Counted from the stretch's first letter, positions 20,402-32,652 are shown. The stretch is DNA of 64,000 nt from Sphingobium sp. EM0848 (GCF_013375555.1 NZ_JABXWB010000001.1:434001-498000), one strand, 5' to 3'. Notes: generated from the sequence alone by a model not told the origin. Translations and numbers: made by a program.

Positions 20402-21217
20402 ATGGTATCGCACTCGGGCCTTCTGACCGTCATGGAACGCGCCGCGCGCAAGGCCGGCTCCAAGCTGCGCCGCGACTTTGGCGAGGTCGAGCATCTCCAG
20501 GTGTCCCGCAAGGGGCCGGCGGACTTCGTGTCAAAGGCCGACAAGCAGGCGGAAAAGACGCTGGTCGAGGAATTGCAGAAGGCGCGGCCCGACTGGGGCT
20601 TCCTGCTGGAAGAGGGCGGCGAGATTGCCGGCGATCCCACCAAGCCGCGCTGGATCATCGATCCGCTCGACGGCACCACCAACTTCCTGCACGGCATCCC
20701 GCATTTCGCCATCTCGATTGCCGTCGAGGAGCCGCTTTTCGGCGGATCGAAGCGCGAGGTGACGAGCGGTATCGTCTATCAGCCGGTCACTGACGAAACC
20801 TATTGGGCGGAAAAGAGCCGGGGCGCATGGCGGCATGACCAGCGGCTGCGCGTATCGGCGCGGCGCGATCTGGGCGAATGTCTGATCGCCACGGGCATCC
20901 CGTTCATGGGCCATGGCAATATGGCGGAATGGACCCGCATCTTCGGCGCGGTGGCGCCGTCGGTGGCGGGCATCCGGCGTTTCGGTGCGGCGTCGCTCGA
21001 CCTCGCCCATGTGGCGGCGGGGCGCTATGACGGCTTCTGGGAAAGCGGTTTGCAGCCCTGGGATGTGGCGGCCGGCCTCCTGATGGTGCGTGAGGCGGGC
21101 GGTTTCGCAACCGACTTCCGTGGCGGGGATCAGCCGATCGAGCGCAAGGAGGTTATTGCCGGAAATGACGCCATTCACAGCAAATTGCATAAGCTGGTGG
21201 CTGGCGCACTCCGCTGA
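20402..21217 (+). CDS. suhB: inositol monophosphatase family protein
   Basis: A 271-residue Mg-dependent phosphatase. Metal motif 1 is PRWIIDPLDGTTNFLHGIPHF (about residues 80-100), with an upstream LLEEGGE acidic pair, and motif 2 is GLQPWDVAAGLLMVREAGG (about 218-236). Typical substrates are inositol-1-phosphate or related sugar phosphates; SuhB also acts in rRNA transcription in Escherichia coli. The start ATG at 20402 lies only 9 nt after the palindromic repeat, whose GGAGGGGGGAGA arm supplies the ribosome site. Confidence 0.92.
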   Translation: MVSHSGLLTVMERAARKAGSKLRRDFGEVEHLQVSRKGPADFVSKADKQAEKTLVEELQKARPDWGFLLEEGGEIAGDPTKPRWIIDPLDGTTNFLHGIPHFAISIAVEEPLFGGSKREVTSGIVYQPVTDETYWAEKSRGAWRHDQRLRVSARRDLGECLIATGIPFMGHGNMAEWTRIFGAVAPSVAGIRRFGAASLDLAHVAAGRYDGFWESGLQPWDVAAGLLMVREAGGFATDFRGGDQPIERKEVIAGNDAIHSKLHKLVAGALR

Positions 21218-21346
21218 AAACAACCCTTTTGGTAGCGTAATCAGGCCTGTGTAATTGTTGCGAATCATTCTCACGGGTTCGCCCCTTGCTTCGCATATGC
21301 AGCAGGCCTAAAGCGCCAACACATTTCATTCGCCCAGGGGATTCCG

Positions 21347-21721
21347 TTGGTCGATCTTGCCCAATATCTGCCGATCCTGATTTTTCTCGGGATCGCCTTG
21401 CTGCTTTCGAGCGCGTTCGTATTCCTGCCGATGCTGGTGGGGCGCCTGACCGGAGCGCATAAGCCCGATCCGGCCAAGCTTTCCGAATATGAATGCGGCT
21501 TTCCGGCATTTGAAGAGCCGCGCAGTCAGTTCGACGTGCGATTCTACCTCGTCGCCATTCTGTTCATCGTCTTCGATCTGGAAGCGGCGTTCCTCTTTCC
21601 CTGGGCGGTCAGCCTCGATCAGATCGGCTGGGCCGGCTGGGCGACGATGATGATCTTCATAGCGGAGCTGGTGCTCGGCCTCGTCTATGCGTGGAAGAAG
21701 GGAGCACTCGATTGGGAGTAG
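21347..21721 (+). CDS. nuoA: NADH-quinone oxidoreductase subunit A
   Basis: A 124-residue membrane subunit with three transmembrane helices (about residues 7-31, 64-85, 94-114). The loop [43 protein letters not shown] is the NuoA/ND3 signature with its conserved Cys and acidic residues. It starts with TTG at 21347 after CCAGGGG. First gene of the complete nuoA-N operon; the 129 nt upstream must hold the promoter. Confidence 0.95.
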   Translation: MVDLAQYLPILIFLGIALLLSSAFVFLPMLVGRLTGAHKPDPAKLSEYECGFPAFEEPRSQFDVRFYLVAILFIVFDLEAAFLFPWAVSLDQIGWAGWATMMIFIAELVLGLVYAWKKGALDWE

Positions 21722-22266
21722 AACTTGACCGTCCCATCCCCGGCACACAGCCGCCGGTGGGAACGCAGCCCGACCAGGATTTCTTCAACGCGCTGAACAG
21801 CGAAGTCAGTGACAAGGGCTTTCTCGTCACCTCGACCGAGGAACTGTTCCAATGGGCGCGCACCGGCTCGCTCTGGTGGATGACCTTCGGTCTCGCCTGC
21901 TGCGCGGTGGAGATGATCCACGTCAACATGCCGCGTTACGACATGGAGCGTTTCGGCGCCGCGCCGCGCGCTTCGCCGCGCCAGTCGGACGTGATGATCG
22001 TCGCGGGGACTCTCTGCAACAAGATGGCCCCGGCGCTCCGCAAGGTCTACGATCAGATGTCCAATCCGAAATATGTGATTTCGATGGGCAGCTGCGCCAA
22101 TGGCGGCGGCTATTATCACTACAGCTATTCCGTGGTGCGCGGCTGCGACCGGATCGTGCCGATCGACATCTATGTGCCGGGCTGCCCGCCGACCGCCGAA
22201 GCGCTGCTTTACGGGGTGATGCAGTTGCAGCGGAAGATCCGCCGGATCGGCACGGTGGAGCGTTAA
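21712..22266 (+). CDS. nuoB: NADH-quinone oxidoreductase subunit B
   Basis: A 184-residue hydrophilic subunit that carries the N2 [4Fe-4S] cluster next to the quinone site. Cluster ligands are the tandem cysteines in [10 protein letters not shown] and the cysteines in [15 protein letters not shown] and [15 protein letters not shown] prefer the TTG at 21712 (reads as MGVEL..., the usual family start, overlapping the nuoA stop); a GTG at 21691 in the same frame is possible. Confidence 0.95.
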   Translation: MGVELDRPIPGTQPPVGTQPDQDFFNALNSEVSDKGFLVTSTEELFQWARTGSLWWMTFGLACCAVEMIHVNMPRYDMERFGAAPRASPRQSDVMIVAGTLCNKMAPALRKVYDQMSNPKYVISMGSCANGGGYYHYSYSVVRGCDRIVPIDIYVPGCPPTAEALLYGVMQLQRKIRRIGTVER

Positions 22267-22267
22267 T

Positions 22268-22903
22268 ATGGGTCATTCTGCTCCTAAGATCGCGGCCATC
22301 GACGGTATCGCGCAGGAAATCGCCGGACTGCTGGGTTCGATGCTGGTCGAAACGGTTGACCATGCTGATGAGCTGAGCTTCACCGTTGTTCGGGAAAGTC
22401 TGGCCGATGCGATGGTCCTGTTGCGGGATCGCGCGCAGTATCAGCAGCTTATGGAAGTGGCGGGCGTCGATTATCCGGAACGCCCGGATCGTTTCGAGGT
22501 CTGCTACCATCTGCTCAGCGTCACGCGGAACCATCGCATCCGCGTCAAGGTATCCACCGACGAGAATATGCCCGTTCCCACCGTCACGCACATCTGGCCG
22601 GTCGCCGGCTGGCTGGAGCGTGAAGTGTTCGACATGTACGGGGTCATCTTCGGCGGCAATACCGACCTGCGGCGCATCCTGACCGACTATGGCTTCAAGG
22701 GCCATCCGCAGCGCAAGGACTTCCCGCTGACCGGCTATGTCGAGTTGCGCTATTCCGAGGAAGATCAGCGCGTGGTCTATGAGCCGGTGAAGCTGGCGCA
22801 GGACTTCCGCAGCTTCGACTTCATGAGCCCGTGGGAAGGCGCGCAATATGTGCTGCCGGGCGACGAAAAGGCAGAGGCCAAGGACCAGGGGAGCAAGGCC
22901 TGA
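22268..22903 (+). CDS. nuoC: NADH-quinone oxidoreductase subunit C
   Basis: A 211-residue connecting subunit (30-kDa type). The block [60 protein letters not shown] is the family signature, and [29 protein letters not shown] closes the domain. NuoC and NuoD are separate here, unlike the fused form in enterobacteria. It starts 1 nt after nuoB and its stop overlaps the nuoD start by one base. Confidence 0.96.
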   Translation: MGHSAPKIAAIDGIAQEIAGLLGSMLVETVDHADELSFTVVRESLADAMVLLRDRAQYQQLMEVAGVDYPERPDRFEVCYHLLSVTRNHRIRVKVSTDENMPVPTVTHIWPVAGWLEREVFDMYGVIFGGNTDLRRILTDYGFKGHPQRKDFPLTGYVELRYSEEDQRVVYEPVKLAQDFRSFDFMSPWEGAQYVLPGDEKAEAKDQGSKA

Positions 22904-24138
22904 TGTCCGATTATCTGGAAAAGCTGGATCATCTGACCGACGCGGTCGACCCGACCTATGGCGACACGCAGATTCAAAACTACACGATCAACTTCGGTCC
23001 GCAGCACCCGGCGGCGCACGGCGTTCTGCGTCTGGTCATGGAACTGGACGGCGAGATCGTCGAGCGTTGCGACCCGCATGTCGGGCTGCTTCATCGCGGC
23101 ACCGAGAAGCTGATCGAGTACAAGACCTATTTGCAGGCGCTACCCTATTTCGACCGGCTGGACTATTGTTCGCCGCTCGGCATGGAGCATAGCTATGTTC
23201 TGGCTATCGAGAAGCTGCTGAATCTGGAAGTGCCGCTGCGCGCGCAATATCTGCGCGTGTTCTTCGCGGAACTGACCCGCATCTGCAACCACATGCTGAA
23301 CCTCGGCTCGCACGTCATGGACGTCGGCGCGATGACGCCGAACCTGTGGCTGTTCGAAATCCGCGAGGACTGCCTCAACTTCTTCGAGCGCGCTTCGGGC
23401 GCCCGCATGCACTCGGCCTATTTCCGTCCGGGCGGCGTGCATCAGGATGTGCCGCTGAAGCTGCTGACCGATATCGCCGACTGGCTCGACACGCGTCTGC
23501 CGCGCCTGTTCGAGGATGCGATGAGCCTGGTGGTGGACAACCGCATCTTCAAGCAGCGCAACGTCGACATCGCCGTGGTGAGCAAGGAAGACGCTCTCAA
23601 GTGGGGCTTCTCCGGGCCGATGATCCGTGGTTCGGGCATCCCCTGGGATATTCGCAAGGCGCAGCCTTACGACGTCTATGACCGGATGGAATTCGATATT
23701 CCGGTCGGCACCAATTTTGACTGTTACGACCGTTTCATGGTCCGCGTCGAGGAGGTGCGGCAGTCCGCGCGCATCATGAAGCAGTGCCTCAATGAGATGC
23801 CGGAAGGGCCGATCGCCAGCTTCGACCGCAAGGTTTCGCCGCCCAAGCGTGGCGAGATGAAGCGTTCGATGGAATCGCTGATCCATCATTTCAAGCTCTA
23901 TACGGAGGGCTTCCACGTTCCGGCGGGCGAAGTCTATGTGGCGACCGAAAGCCCCAAGGGCGAATTCGGCGTCTATCTGGTCAGCGACGGCAGCAACAAG
24001 CCCTATCGCTGCAAGATCCGTCCGACCGCCTTCTCGCACTTGCAGGCGATGGACTTCATGATGAAGGGCCACATGCTGGCCGACACAACCGCTGTCCTGG
24101 GCGCCATGGACATCGTGTTTGGAGAATGTGACCGCTAA
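22903..24138 (+). CDS. nuoD: NADH-quinone oxidoreductase subunit D
   Basis: A 411-residue 49-kDa subunit that, with NuoB, builds the quinone-binding pocket. [23 protein letters not shown] (residues about 29-51) contains the quinone-loop histidine, and [21 protein letters not shown], the C-terminal [34 protein letters not shown] are all present. The ATG at 22903 overlaps the nuoC stop (TGATG); the frame is open 24 codons further up inside nuoC without similarity. Confidence 0.97.
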   Translation: MSDYLEKLDHLTDAVDPTYGDTQIQNYTINFGPQHPAAHGVLRLVMELDGEIVERCDPHVGLLHRGTEKLIEYKTYLQALPYFDRLDYCSPLGMEHSYVLAIEKLLNLEVPLRAQYLRVFFAELTRICNHMLNLGSHVMDVGAMTPNLWLFEIREDCLNFFERASGARMHSAYFRPGGVHQDVPLKLLTDIADWLDTRLPRLFEDAMSLVVDNRIFKQRNVDIAVVSKEDALKWGFSGPMIRGSGIPWDIRKAQPYDVYDRMEFDIPVGTNFDCYDRFMVRVEEVRQSARIMKQCLNEMPEGPIASFDRKVSPPKRGEMKRSMESLIHHFKLYTEGFHVPAGEVYVATESPKGEFGVYLVSDGSNKPYRCKIRPTAFSHLQAMDFMMKGHMLADTTAVLGAMDIVFGECDR

Positions 24139-24806
24139 TGGCTGACGCAGTTCATATCCCGGACGAGGCCGAAACGCGCGCGCGCTGGGGCGCGTTTGCG
24201 TGGACGGCCGAAAATGCCGAGCAGGCGAAGAAAGTCATCGCCCGTTATCCCGCTGGTCGTCAGCAGTCGGCGGTCATGCCGCTGCTCGATCTGGCCCAGC
24301 GTCAGGTCGGTGCGGAAACGCAGACCAATGGCTGGCTGCCGGTGCCGGTGATGGAATATATCGCAGACCAGCTCGAAATGCCCTATATGCGCGTTTACGA
24401 GGTCGCGACCTTCTACACCATGTACAACCTCGCGCCGGTCGGCCGCTATCATGTGCAGGTTTGCGGCACGACGCCTTGCATGTTGCGTGGGTCTGACGAT
24501 GTGTTCGCGGCTTGCAAGAACAAGGGGCTGGTCAAGGGCGGCACGACGCCCGACGGTCTGTTCACGCTCACCGAGGTCGAGTGTCTGGGCGCCTGCACCA
24601 ATGCGCCAATGGTCCAGATCAACGACGATAATTTCGAAGACCTGACCTATGACAGCATGAGCGCGATCCTCGACGATCTCGCCGCTGGCAAGCAGCCCAA
24701 GATCGGGCCGCAGATCGATCGCCAGACCAGCTGCCCCGAAGGCGGGCCGACCAGCCTCACGGACATGGTCAAGGAAAATCACGACTATCGGGGCGAATGG
24801 GCATGA
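24138..24806 (+). CDS. nuoE: NADH-quinone oxidoreductase subunit E
   Basis: A 222-residue subunit with a thioredoxin-like [2Fe-2S] domain (cluster N1a). The four cysteines lie in [12 protein letters not shown] and [14 protein letters not shown] (about residues 110-160). It has a C-terminal extension (after about residue 170) beyond the E. coli length, seen in alphaproteobacteria and mitochondria. Start overlaps the nuoD stop by one base. Confidence 0.95.
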   Translation: MADAVHIPDEAETRARWGAFAWTAENAEQAKKVIARYPAGRQQSAVMPLLDLAQRQVGAETQTNGWLPVPVMEYIADQLEMPYMRVYEVATFYTMYNLAPVGRYHVQVCGTTPCMLRGSDDVFAACKNKGLVKGGTTPDGLFTLTEVECLGACTNAPMVQINDDNFEDLTYDSMSAILDDLAAGKQPKIGPQIDRQTSCPEGGPTSLTDMVKENHDYRGEWA

Positions 24807-26119
24807 GCGACGTGATTGCGCCTCTCAGCGACAAGGATCGCATCTTCACCAACGTCTATGGCTTCCAGGATTGGGGCATCGACGCGGCGATGAAGCGCGG
24901 CGATTGGGATAATACTAAGAAGCTGCTGGAAATCGGCCAGGACGAAATCATCGAGCGCATCAAGGCTTCGGGCCTGCGCGGCCGTGGCGGCGCGGGCTTC
25001 CCGACCGGCATGAAGTGGAGCTTCATGCCCAAGGAAAGCAAGGATGGCCGTCCGAGCTTCCTCGTCATCAACGCCGACGAATCCGAACCGGGTTCGTGCA
25101 AGGACCGCGAAATTGTCCGCCACGATCCGCACAAGCTGCTTGAAGGCGCGCTGATCGCCGGTTTCGCGATGCGGGCGCGCGCCGCCTATATCTACATTCG
25201 CGGCGAGTTCATCTATGAGGCGAAGGTGCTCTTCGCCGCTGTCGAGCAGGCCTATGAAAAGGGCTTCCTCGGCAAGAATGCCTGCGGTTCGGGTTATGAT
25301 TTCGACGTCTTCGTCCATCGCGGCGCGGGCGCCTATATCTGCGGCGAGGAAACCGCGCAGATCGAAAGCATCGAGGGCAAGAAGGGCCAGCCGCGCCTGA
25401 AGCCGCCTTTCCCGGCAGGTGCGGGTCTTTATGGTTGCCCGACCACCGTGAACAATGTGGAATCGATCGCGGTTGGTCCGACGATCCTGCGCCGTTCGCC
25501 GGAATGGTTCGCCAGCTTCGGTCGCGAGAACAACAAGGGCACCAAGCTCTTCCAGATCAGCGGCCATGTGAACAAGCCCTGCGTCGTCGAAGAGTCGATG
25601 GGCATCAGCTTCAAGGAACTGATCGACCGGCATTGCGGCGGCATTCGTGGCGGTTGGGACAATCTGCTGGCGGTGATCCCCGGCGGGTCGTCGGTTCCGC
25701 TGGTTCCGGCCGCGCAGATCATGGACGCGCCGATGGACTTTGATGGGCTGCGGGCGCTAGGCTCGGGCCTTGGCACCGCCGCCGTCATCGTCATGGACAA
25801 GTCGACCGACATCGTCCGCGCCATTTCGCGTCTCTCCTACTTCTACAAGCATGAGAGCTGTGGCCAGTGCACGCCCTGCCGCGAAGGCACCGGCTGGATG
25901 TGGCGGGTGATGGAGCGGCTGCGCTCGGGCGATGCCGACATCAGCGAAATCGACATGCTCCAGCAGGTCACCAAGCAGGTCGAAGGCCACACCATCTGCG
26001 CGCTCGGCGATGCGGCGGCATGGCCGATCCAGGGGCTGATCCGGCACTTTCGTCCGGAAATCGAACGCCGGATCAACGAAAACAAGGGTAGCGCCCCCGT
26101 CATGGAGGCAGCGGAGTAA
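24803..26119 (+). CDS. nuoF: NADH-quinone oxidoreductase subunit F
   Basis: A 438-residue subunit that binds NADH, FMN and the N3 [4Fe-4S] cluster. FMN/NADH motifs [19 protein letters not shown] (about residues 55-73) and [12 protein letters not shown]; cluster ligands [11 protein letters not shown] and the later [12 protein letters not shown] cysteine. I chose the ATG at 24803, which overlaps the nuoE stop as ATGA; an ATG two codons earlier is possible. It forms the NADH input module with NuoE and NuoG. Confidence 0.96.
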   Translation: MSDVIAPLSDKDRIFTNVYGFQDWGIDAAMKRGDWDNTKKLLEIGQDEIIERIKASGLRGRGGAGFPTGMKWSFMPKESKDGRPSFLVINADESEPGSCKDREIVRHDPHKLLEGALIAGFAMRARAAYIYIRGEFIYEAKVLFAAVEQAYEKGFLGKNACGSGYDFDVFVHRGAGAYICGEETAQIESIEGKKGQPRLKPPFPAGAGLYGCPTTVNNVESIAVGPTILRRSPEWFASFGRENNKGTKLFQISGHVNKPCVVEESMGISFKELIDRHCGGIRGGWDNLLAVIPGGSSVPLVPAAQIMDAPMDFDGLRALGSGLGTAAVIVMDKSTDIVRAISRLSYFYKHESCGQCTPCREGTGWMWRVMERLRSGDADISEIDMLQQVTKQVEGHTICALGDAAAWPIQGLIRHFRPEIERRINENKGSAPVMEAAE

Positions 26120-26121
26120 CC

Positions 26122-28128
26122 ATGCCGAAGGTCAAAGTAGACGGCGTAGAACTCGAAGTCCCGGCGGGCGCCACTGTCCTCCAGGCCTGCGAGCTGGCGG
26201 GGAAGGAAATCCCGCGTTTCTGCTATCATGAGCGGCTGAGCATCGCGGGCAATTGCCGCATGTGTCTGGTCGAAGTGAAGCCCGGACCGCCCAAGCCGCA
26301 GGCGTCGTGCGCGCTTCCGGCGAGCGAAGGCCAGGAAATCCGCACCGACAGCGAGATGGTCAAGAAGGCGCGGGAAGGGGTGATGGAGTTCCTGCTCATC
26401 AACCACCCGCTCGACTGCCCGATCTGCGATCAGGGCGGCGAATGCGATCTTCAGGATCAGTCGGTGGCCTATGGTAAGGGCGACAGCCGCTTCGAAGAAA
26501 ATAAGCGCGCCGTCACCGAAAAATATATGGGTCCGATCGTCAAGACGGTCATGACCCGTTGCATCCAGTGCACCCGCTGCGTGCGCTTTGCCGAGGAAGT
26601 CGCGGGCGTGCCGGAAATCGGCGCCATCTATCGCGGCGAGAATATGCAGATCACCACCTATCTCGAACATGCCGCGAAAAGCGAGCTGTCGGGCAATGTG
26701 GTCGATCTCTGCCCGGTCGGCGCGCTGACGGCCAAGCCCTATGCGTTCGAGGCGCGTCCCTGGGAACTCAAGAAGACCTATGCCATCGACGTGATGGATG
26801 CGGTCGGCACCAATATCCGTCTCGACAGCCGTGGCCGTCAGGTGCTGCGCGCCGTGCCGCGCATCAATGACGATGTGAACGAGGAGTGGGCGAGCGACAA
26901 GACCCGGCACAATGTCGACGGTCTGGTCCGCAAGCGGCTCGACAAGCCGTTCGTTCGCAAGGACGGCAAGCTGGTTCCGGCGACCTGGAATGAGGCTTTC
27001 GCGGCGATTGCGGCCATCAAGCATGGCAGTTCGGTTGCGGCGCTGGCTGGCGATCTGCTCGATTGCGAAACCATGTTCGCAGGCAAGGCGCTGGTCGAGA
27101 AGCTGGGCGGCTCGCTGCTCGAAGGGCGTCAGACCGGGCTTTCCTATGACGTGTCGAGCCTGAGCGCGGTGAACTTCAACACCACGCTGGCTGGCCTTGA
27201 AACCGCTGACGTGATCCTGCTGGTCGGCACCAATCTGCGCTGGGAAGCGCCGCTGGTGAACACCCGCATCCGCAAGGCGATCAAGAAGGGCGCGAAGGTC
27301 TTCGCCCTCGGCCCGCAGGTCGACCTCACCTACAAGGTCGAATGGCTGGGCAATGATGCGTCGCTGCTCGCCAAGTTGCCTGAAGCGGTGATCGAGGCGT
27401 TCGGCAAGGCGGCGCGTCCGGCGATGATCGTCGGCGGCGGCGTGCTGGCAAAGGATGGCGCGCATGGCGATACGCTGGCGCTGGTCGAGACGCTGGGTCT
27501 GATCAAGGACGGCTGGAACGGTTACAACGTCTTGCACTTCGCGGCGGCGCGCATGGGCGGGCTGATGCTCGGCTATGCGACGCAGGGCGGCATCAAGGCG
27601 GTGGCGGCGGCCAAGCCCAAGCTGCTCTTCTCGCTCGGCGCGGACGAGGTCGATTATTCGGCGTTCGAGGACAGCTTCAAAGTCTATGTCGGCCACCATG
27701 GCGACAAGGGCGCCCATGCGGCGGACGTGATCCTGCCCGGCGCGAGCTATGCCGAAAAGGCGGGCACCTATGTCAATCTGGAAGGCCGGGTGCAGCGTGG
27801 CGAAAAGGCCGTGTTCGCGCCGGGCGATGCCCGCGAGGACTGGTCGATCCTGCGCGCTCTGTCGGAAGTGCTGGGCGCGACCCTGCCGTTCGACAGCTTC
27901 GAAGCGCTGCGCGCCGAAATGGCCAAGGCGGTTCCAGCTTTGGGCGTCGAAGGTCTGGCCGATTATGGCTGGTCCGCGCCGTCGTTGCCGACTGGTGCTG
28001 CCGGCGAATTTGGTTCGCCGATCAAGGATTTCTACCTGACCAACGCCATCTGCCGCGCCAGCCCGACGATGCAGCAATGCTCGGCCGAACTGATCCATGG
28101 TGAGAGCTTCGCGGAGGCCGCAGAGTGA
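26122..28128 (+). CDS. nuoG: NADH-quinone oxidoreductase subunit G
   Basis: A 668-residue iron-sulfur subunit. N-terminal [2Fe-2S] ferredoxin domain ([18 protein letters not shown]...QASC), then the HxxxCxxC-type cluster ([18 protein letters not shown]), two [4Fe-4S] motifs ([13 protein letters not shown] and [11 protein letters not shown]), then a molybdopterin-oxidoreductase-like domain from about residue 220 that no longer binds a cofactor. The length matches the shorter 670-690-residue mitochondrial/alphaproteobacterial form. Two bases separate it from nuoF. Confidence 0.95.
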   Translation: MPKVKVDGVELEVPAGATVLQACELAGKEIPRFCYHERLSIAGNCRMCLVEVKPGPPKPQASCALPASEGQEIRTDSEMVKKAREGVMEFLLINHPLDCPICDQGGECDLQDQSVAYGKGDSRFEENKRAVTEKYMGPIVKTVMTRCIQCTRCVRFAEEVAGVPEIGAIYRGENMQITTYLEHAAKSELSGNVVDLCPVGALTAKPYAFEARPWELKKTYAIDVMDAVGTNIRLDSRGRQVLRAVPRINDDVNEEWASDKTRHNVDGLVRKRLDKPFVRKDGKLVPATWNEAFAAIAAIKHGSSVAALAGDLLDCETMFAGKALVEKLGGSLLEGRQTGLSYDVSSLSAVNFNTTLAGLETADVILLVGTNLRWEAPLVNTRIRKAIKKGAKVFALGPQVDLTYKVEWLGNDASLLAKLPEAVIEAFGKAARPAMIVGGGVLAKDGAHGDTLALVETLGLIKDGWNGYNVLHFAAARMGGLMLGYATQGGIKAVAAAKPKLLFSLGADEVDYSAFEDSFKVYVGHHGDKGAHAADVILPGASYAEKAGTYVNLEGRVQRGEKAVFAPGDAREDWSILRALSEVLGATLPFDSFEALRAEMAKAVPALGVEGLADYGWSAPSLPTGAAGEFGSPIKDFYLTNAICRASPTMQQCSAELIHGESFAEAAE

Positions 28129-29174
28129 CCGCTTTTTTCCAAAATCTCGGCCTGCCTTTTGAAGGGGCGTGGCTGCTTTCGACGATCATCGGAATCCTGG
28201 TGATCGCACTGCCGCTGATGCTGGCGGTTGCGATGATCATTTATGCCGACCGCAAGATCTGGGCGGCGATGGCGCTGCGCCGTGGTCCGAACGTGGTCGG
28301 TCCCTTTGGTCTGCTGCAGTCCTTTGCGGACGGCGCCAAGGTTTTCCTTCAGGAAACCATCATCCCGTCGGCGGCCAACCGTACGCTGTTCCTGATCGCG
28401 CCGATCATCACCTTCACCGTCGCGCTGATGGCCTGGGCGGTGATCCCATTCCAGGTGGGGGTGGTGCTGGCCAACATCAATGTTGGCCTGCTCTACATTC
28501 TCGCGATCAGCTCGCTCGGTGTTTATGGCGTCGTGCTGTCGGGCTGGGCGTCCAACTCCAAATATCCCTTTTATTCGGCGATCCGCGCCAGCGCGCAGAT
28601 GATCAGCTATGAAGTCTCGATCGGCTTCATCCTGATCACCGTGGTTCTCTGGGCGGGCAGCTTCAACATCTCGACCATCGTCGAGAGCCAGAAGGGCTAT
28701 TATGGCTTCCTGAACGGCAACGGCTTCAACCCGCTGCTCTTCCCGATGGCGATCATGTTCCTGATCTCGGCCATGGCCGAAACGGCGCGCGCGCCTTTCG
28801 ACCTGACCGAGGCGGAATCCGAACTCGTCGCGGGTTACCAGACCGAATATTCGTCCATGGCCTTCGCCCTGTTCTGGTTGGGCGAATATGCGAACGTCAT
28901 CCTGATGTGCGGTCTGAATGCCATTCTGTTCTGGGGCGGTTATCTGCCGCCGTTCGACTGGGCGCCGCTTTATCTGGTGCCGGGGATCATCTGGTTCCTG
29001 CTCAAGATCGCTTTCTTCTTCTTCGTCTTCTCCTGGGTGAAGGCGACGGTGCCTCGCTACCGTTACGACCAGCTGATGCGGCTGGGCTGGAAGATCTTCC
29101 TGCCGACCTCGCTGCTGTTCGTCTTCCTGGTTTCGGGCTTCCTCATGCTGACGCGCTATGGAGGCGCACAATGA
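28125..29174 (+). CDS. nuoH: NADH-quinone oxidoreductase subunit H
   Basis: A 349-residue membrane subunit with about eight helices. [32 protein letters not shown] is the ND1 signature at the quinone entry site, and [22 protein letters not shown] is the conserved acidic loop. It starts with GTG at 28125, overlapping the nuoG stop (GTGA). Confidence 0.96.
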   Translation: MTAFFQNLGLPFEGAWLLSTIIGILVIALPLMLAVAMIIYADRKIWAAMALRRGPNVVGPFGLLQSFADGAKVFLQETIIPSAANRTLFLIAPIITFTVALMAWAVIPFQVGVVLANINVGLLYILAISSLGVYGVVLSGWASNSKYPFYSAIRASAQMISYEVSIGFILITVVLWAGSFNISTIVESQKGYYGFLNGNGFNPLLFPMAIMFLISAMAETARAPFDLTEAESELVAGYQTEYSSMAFALFWLGEYANVILMCGLNAILFWGGYLPPFDWAPLYLVPGIIWFLLKIAFFFFVFSWVKATVPRYRYDQLMRLGWKIFLPTSLLFVFLVSGFLMLTRYGGAQ

Positions 29175-29656
29175 GCCTCGGTTACTACGTCAAATCCTTC
29201 ACCCTCTGGGAGTTTGTGAAGGCGCATTGGCTGACCTTGAAATATTTCTTCAAGCCCAAGGCGACCATCAACTACCCTTACGAAAAGAACCCGATTTCGC
29301 CCCGCTTTCGCGGCGAGCATGCGCTGCGCCGCTATCCCAATGGGGAAGAGCGCTGCATCGCGTGCAAGCTGTGCGAGGCGATCTGTCCGGCGCAGGCGAT
29401 CACCATCGAGGCGCAGCCGCGCGACGACGGCAGCCGCCGGACGACCCGCTACGACATCGACATGACCAAGTGCATCTATTGCGGCTTCTGTCAGGAAGCC
29501 TGCCCGGTGGATGCAATTGTTGAAGGTCCGAATTTCGAATTTGCAACGGAAACGCGCGAGGAGCTGATCTATGACAAGGCCAAGCTTCTTGAAAACGGCG
29601 ACAAATGGGAACGCGCGATCGCCGCGAACCTTGCCGCCGATGCGCCCTACCGTTAA
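29171..29656 (+). CDS. nuoI: NADH-quinone oxidoreductase subunit I
   Basis: A 161-residue ferredoxin-type subunit with clusters N6a and N6b. Two CxxCxxCxxxCP motifs: [12 protein letters not shown] (about residues 61-72) and [12 protein letters not shown] (about 100-111). The N-terminal helix packs on the membrane arm. ATG at 29171 overlaps the nuoH stop as ATGA; the upstream open frame is inside nuoH. Confidence 0.97.
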   Translation: MSLGYYVKSFTLWEFVKAHWLTLKYFFKPKATINYPYEKNPISPRFRGEHALRRYPNGEERCIACKLCEAICPAQAITIEAQPRDDGSRRTTRYDIDMTKCIYCGFCQEACPVDAIVEGPNFEFATETREELIYDKAKLLENGDKWERAIAANLAADAPYR

Positions 29657-29686
29657 GCCGCAGCCGCCGAAGGGGATAATGGTCCT

Positions 29687-30298
29687 GTGATTCACGTCTT
29701 CGCCTTTTATCTGTTCGCCGCGATCGTGGTGTGCAGCGGCGCGCTGACGATCCTGTCGCGCAATCCGGTTCATTCGGTGCTGTGGCTGATCCTTGCGTTC
29801 TTCAACGCGGCGGGCCTGATGGTTCTGCTGGGCGCCGAATTCATCGCGATGCTACTTGTCATCGTCTATGTCGGTGCGGTCGCCGTGCTGTTCCTGTTTG
29901 TCGTCATGATGCTCGACATCGATTTTGCCGAACTGCGCGCCGGTTTCGTCGATTATCTGCCCTTTGGGTTGCTGATCGCGCTGGTGCTGCTGGCCGAGAT
30001 CGTGCTGGGCATCGGCCTGTGGAGCGCCGGTCCCATCGAACTGGCGCAGCGCGCCGCGCCGGTGAACCCGGAGCTTTCCAACATTCAGGCGATCGGCGGG
30101 CTGCTTTATACCCGTTACATCTTCCTGTTCGAAGCGGCGGGCATCGTCCTGCTGGTCGCGATGATCGGCGCGATCGTGCTGACCCATCGTGCCCGTGGCG
30201 GTGTACGCAGCCAGAATATCGCGCGGCAGAACCGCCGCCGGCCGGAAGAGGCCGTGCGTAATATCAATCAGCCCGTGGGGCAGGGGGTGGAGCTGTGA
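29687..30298 (+). CDS. nuoJ: NADH-quinone oxidoreductase subunit J
   Basis: A 203-residue membrane subunit with five helices. [51 protein letters not shown] contains the pi-bulge region of ND6. The polar Arg-rich C-terminal tail (residues about 165-203) is longer than in E. coli. GTG start at 29687. The 30 nt after nuoI is the largest gap inside the operon. Confidence 0.94.
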   Translation: MIHVFAFYLFAAIVVCSGALTILSRNPVHSVLWLILAFFNAAGLMVLLGAEFIAMLLVIVYVGAVAVLFLFVVMMLDIDFAELRAGFVDYLPFGLLIALVLLAEIVLGIGLWSAGPIELAQRAAPVNPELSNIQAIGGLLYTRYIFLFEAAGIVLLVAMIGAIVLTHRARGGVRSQNIARQNRRRPEEAVRNINQPVGQGVEL

Positions 30299-30600
30299 TC
30301 GGCCTTCAGCATTATATGGTGGTCAGCGCGATCCTGTTCGTGATGGGGGTGCTGGGCATTTTCATCAATCGCAAGAACGTCATCATCATCCTGATGGCGA
30401 TCGAGCTGATCCTGCTCAGCGTGAACATCAACCTTGTCGCCTTCAGCGCCTTCCTGGGCGATCTGGTGGGCCAGGTGTTCAGCATGTTCGTGCTGACCGT
30501 CGCGGCGGGTGAAGCGGCCATCGGCCTTGCCATCCTCGTCATTTACTTCCGTGGTCGCGGCACCATCGCCGTCGACGATGTCAACCGGATGAAGGGCTAA
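30295..30600 (+). CDS. nuoK: NADH-quinone oxidoreductase subunit K
   Basis: A 101-residue, three-helix ND4L homologue. [31 protein letters not shown] holds the conserved glutamates of the proton path (E in MAIEL), and a second lies in [17 protein letters not shown] start overlapping the nuoJ stop (GTGA). Confidence 0.97.
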   Translation: MIGLQHYMVVSAILFVMGVLGIFINRKNVIIILMAIELILLSVNINLVAFSAFLGDLVGQVFSMFVLTVAAGEAAIGLAILVIYFRGRGTIAVDDVNRMKG

Positions 30601-30606
30601 AGCTCG

Positions 30607-32652
30607 ATGATCCAGCTTATTGTCCTTCTCCCGTTGCTGGCTGCTGCCATCGCCGGTCTTGGCAACAAGGCCCTTGGCAAGCTGCCAGCCAAGATTATCA
30701 CCACCGGCGCGCTCTTTGCCTCCTGCGCAATGAGCTGGCCGATCTTCCTCAGCTTCGTGACCGGGCATGCCGAGCCTTATGTGGCGCCGGTGTTCACCTG
30801 GATTCAGTCGGGCAGCTTCGATGCCCAGTGGGCGCTGCGCGTCGACACCATGACCGCCGTCATGCTGGTGGTCATCACCAGCGTGTCGAGTCTCGTCCAC
30901 CTCTATTCGTGGGGCTATATGGAGGAGGAGCCGGATCAGCCGCGTTTCTTCGCCTATCTGTCGCTCTTCACCTTCGCGATGCTGATGCTCGTGACGGCGA
31001 ACAACCTGCTTCAGATGTTCTTCGGCTGGGAAGGCGTCGGTCTGGCCTCTTACCTGCTGATCGGCTTCTGGTTCCGTAAGCCCTCGGCCAATGCCGCCGC
31101 GATCAAGGCGTTTGTCGTCAACCGCGTCGGCGACCTTGGCTTCATGATGGGCATTTTCGGCACCTATCTGGTGTTCAACACCATCTCGATCCCGGAAATC
31201 CTGGCGGCTGCGCCTTCGATGACCGGTTCGACCATCGGCTTCCTCGGCCACCGTTTCGACACCATGACCGTGCTTTGCCTGCTGCTGTTCATCGGCGCGA
31301 TGGGCAAGTCGGCGCAGCTTGGCCTTCACACCTGGCTGCCGGACGCGATGGAAGGCCCGACCCCGGTGTCGGCGCTGATCCACGCGGCGACTATGGTGAC
31401 CGCAGGCGTGTTCATGGTATGCCGCCTGTCGCCGATGTTCGAAACCTCGCCGACGGCGCTGCACTTCGTGACCTTCATCGGTGCCGCCACCTGTCTGTTC
31501 GCGGCGACCGTGGGCACGGTGCAGAACGACATCAAGCGCGTCATCGCCTATTCGACCTGTTCGCAGCTGGGCTATATGTTCTTCGCGGCGGGCGTCGGCG
31601 CCTATGGCGCGGCGATGTTCCACCTCTTCACCCACGCCTTCTTCAAGGCGCTGCTGTTCCTTGGCGCCGGTTCGGTCATCCATGCGATGCACCATGAGCA
31701 GGACATGCGTTACTATGGCGCGCTGCGGAAGGAGATTCCGATCACCTTCTGGACGATGACGCTGGGCACGCTGGCCATCACCGGCGTCGGCCTGCCGCTC
31801 GTCGGCGTGGGTTTCGCGGGCTTCTATTCGAAGGACGGCATTCTCGAAGCGGCCTATGCTTCGGGCGGTGCGGGCGTCGGCGCCTATCTGGTCGGCGTGT
31901 TCGCGGCGCTGCTCACCAGCTTCTACAGCTGGCGTCTGGTGTTCCTGACCTTCTTCGGCAAGCCGCGCTGGGCTGCTTCGGAGCATATCCAGCATGCGGT
32001 GCACGGCCATCATGAAACGCTGGAGGAAGAAACCGACCATGACGGCCATGGCCATCATGACCATCATGGTCAGGAACTGACCGGCACGGCGGGTTATCAT
32101 CCGCACGAAAGCCCGTGGGTCATGCTGGTGCCGCTGGTGGTGTTGAGCCTTGGCGCGGTGTTCGCGGGCTTCGCCTTCCACGACCAGTTTATCGGTCCGG
32201 AAGAGGGCATCGAGTTCTGGAAGGGCGCGCTCGCGTTCGACAGCCACCTGATGCACGCCGCGCATGAAGTGCCGACCTGGGTCAAGTTCGGTCCGTTCAC
32301 GGTGATGCTGACCGGCCTCGTGATTGCCATGCTGGCTTATCTGAAGTTCACCGATTGGCCGCGTCGCTTCGTGGCTACCTTCGGCGCGCTCTACCAGTTT
32401 CTGCTCAACAAATGGTATTTCGACGAACTGTACAACTTCCTGTTCGTCAAACCTGCCTTCGCCATCGGCCGCTTCTTCTGGAAGTTCGGTGACGTCGGTT
32501 TCATCGACCGCTTTGGCCCCAATGGTCTGGCTGCGCTGGTCGTGCAGGGCAATAAAGTCACCCGTCGGCTTCAGTCCGGCTACCTCTACACTTACGCGCT
32601 GGTGATGCTGATCGGCCTCGCCGCGGCCGCAACCTGGGCGATGACACGATAA
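30607..32652 (+). CDS. nuoL: NADH-quinone oxidoreductase subunit L
   Basis: A 681-residue antiporter-like proton-pumping subunit with about 16 helices including the long lateral helix HL at the C-terminus. The family core [19 protein letters not shown], the discontinuous-helix motif [29 protein letters not shown] and [19 protein letters not shown] are intact. Between helices, residues about 459-502 form a loop with 13 histidines, an unusual insertion discussed separately. It starts 6 nt after nuoK. Confidence 0.97.
   Translation: MIQLIVLLPLLAAAIAGLGNKALGKLPAKIITTGALFASCAMSWPIFLSFVTGHAEPYVAPVFTWIQSGSFDAQWALRVDTMTAVMLVVITSVSSLVHLYSWGYMEEEPDQPRFFAYLSLFTFAMLMLVTANNLLQMFFGWEGVGLASYLLIGFWFRKPSANAAAIKAFVVNRVGDLGFMMGIFGTYLVFNTISIPEILAAAPSMTGSTIGFLGHRFDTMTVLCLLLFIGAMGKSAQLGLHTWLPDAMEGPTPVSALIHAATMVTAGVFMVCRLSPMFETSPTALHFVTFIGAATCLFAATVGTVQNDIKRVIAYSTCSQLGYMFFAAGVGAYGAAMFHLFTHAFFKALLFLGAGSVIHAMHHEQDMRYYGALRKEIPITFWTMTLGTLAITGVGLPLVGVGFAGFYSKDGILEAAYASGGAGVGAYLVGVFAALLTSFYSWRLVFLTFFGKPRWAASEHIQHAVHGHHETLEEETDHDGHGHHDHHGQELTGTAGYHPHESPWVMLVPLVVLSLGAVFAGFAFHDQFIGPEEGIEFWKGALAFDSHLMHAAHEVPTWVKFGPFTVMLTGLVIAMLAYLKFTDWPRRFVATFGALYQFLLNKWYFDELYNFLFVKPAFAIGRFFWKFGDVGFIDRFGPNGLAALVVQGNKVTRRLQSGYLYTYALVMLIGLAAAATWAMTR

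Noticed and set aside
21240..21290. Fur- or Irr-like site before nuoA (GCGAATCATTCTCAC)
   Set aside because: Too few matches to either consensus, and complex I is not an expected target.
25843..28098. 751-codon minus-strand frame over nuoF-nuoG
   Set aside because: Antisense shadow of iron-sulfur subunits.
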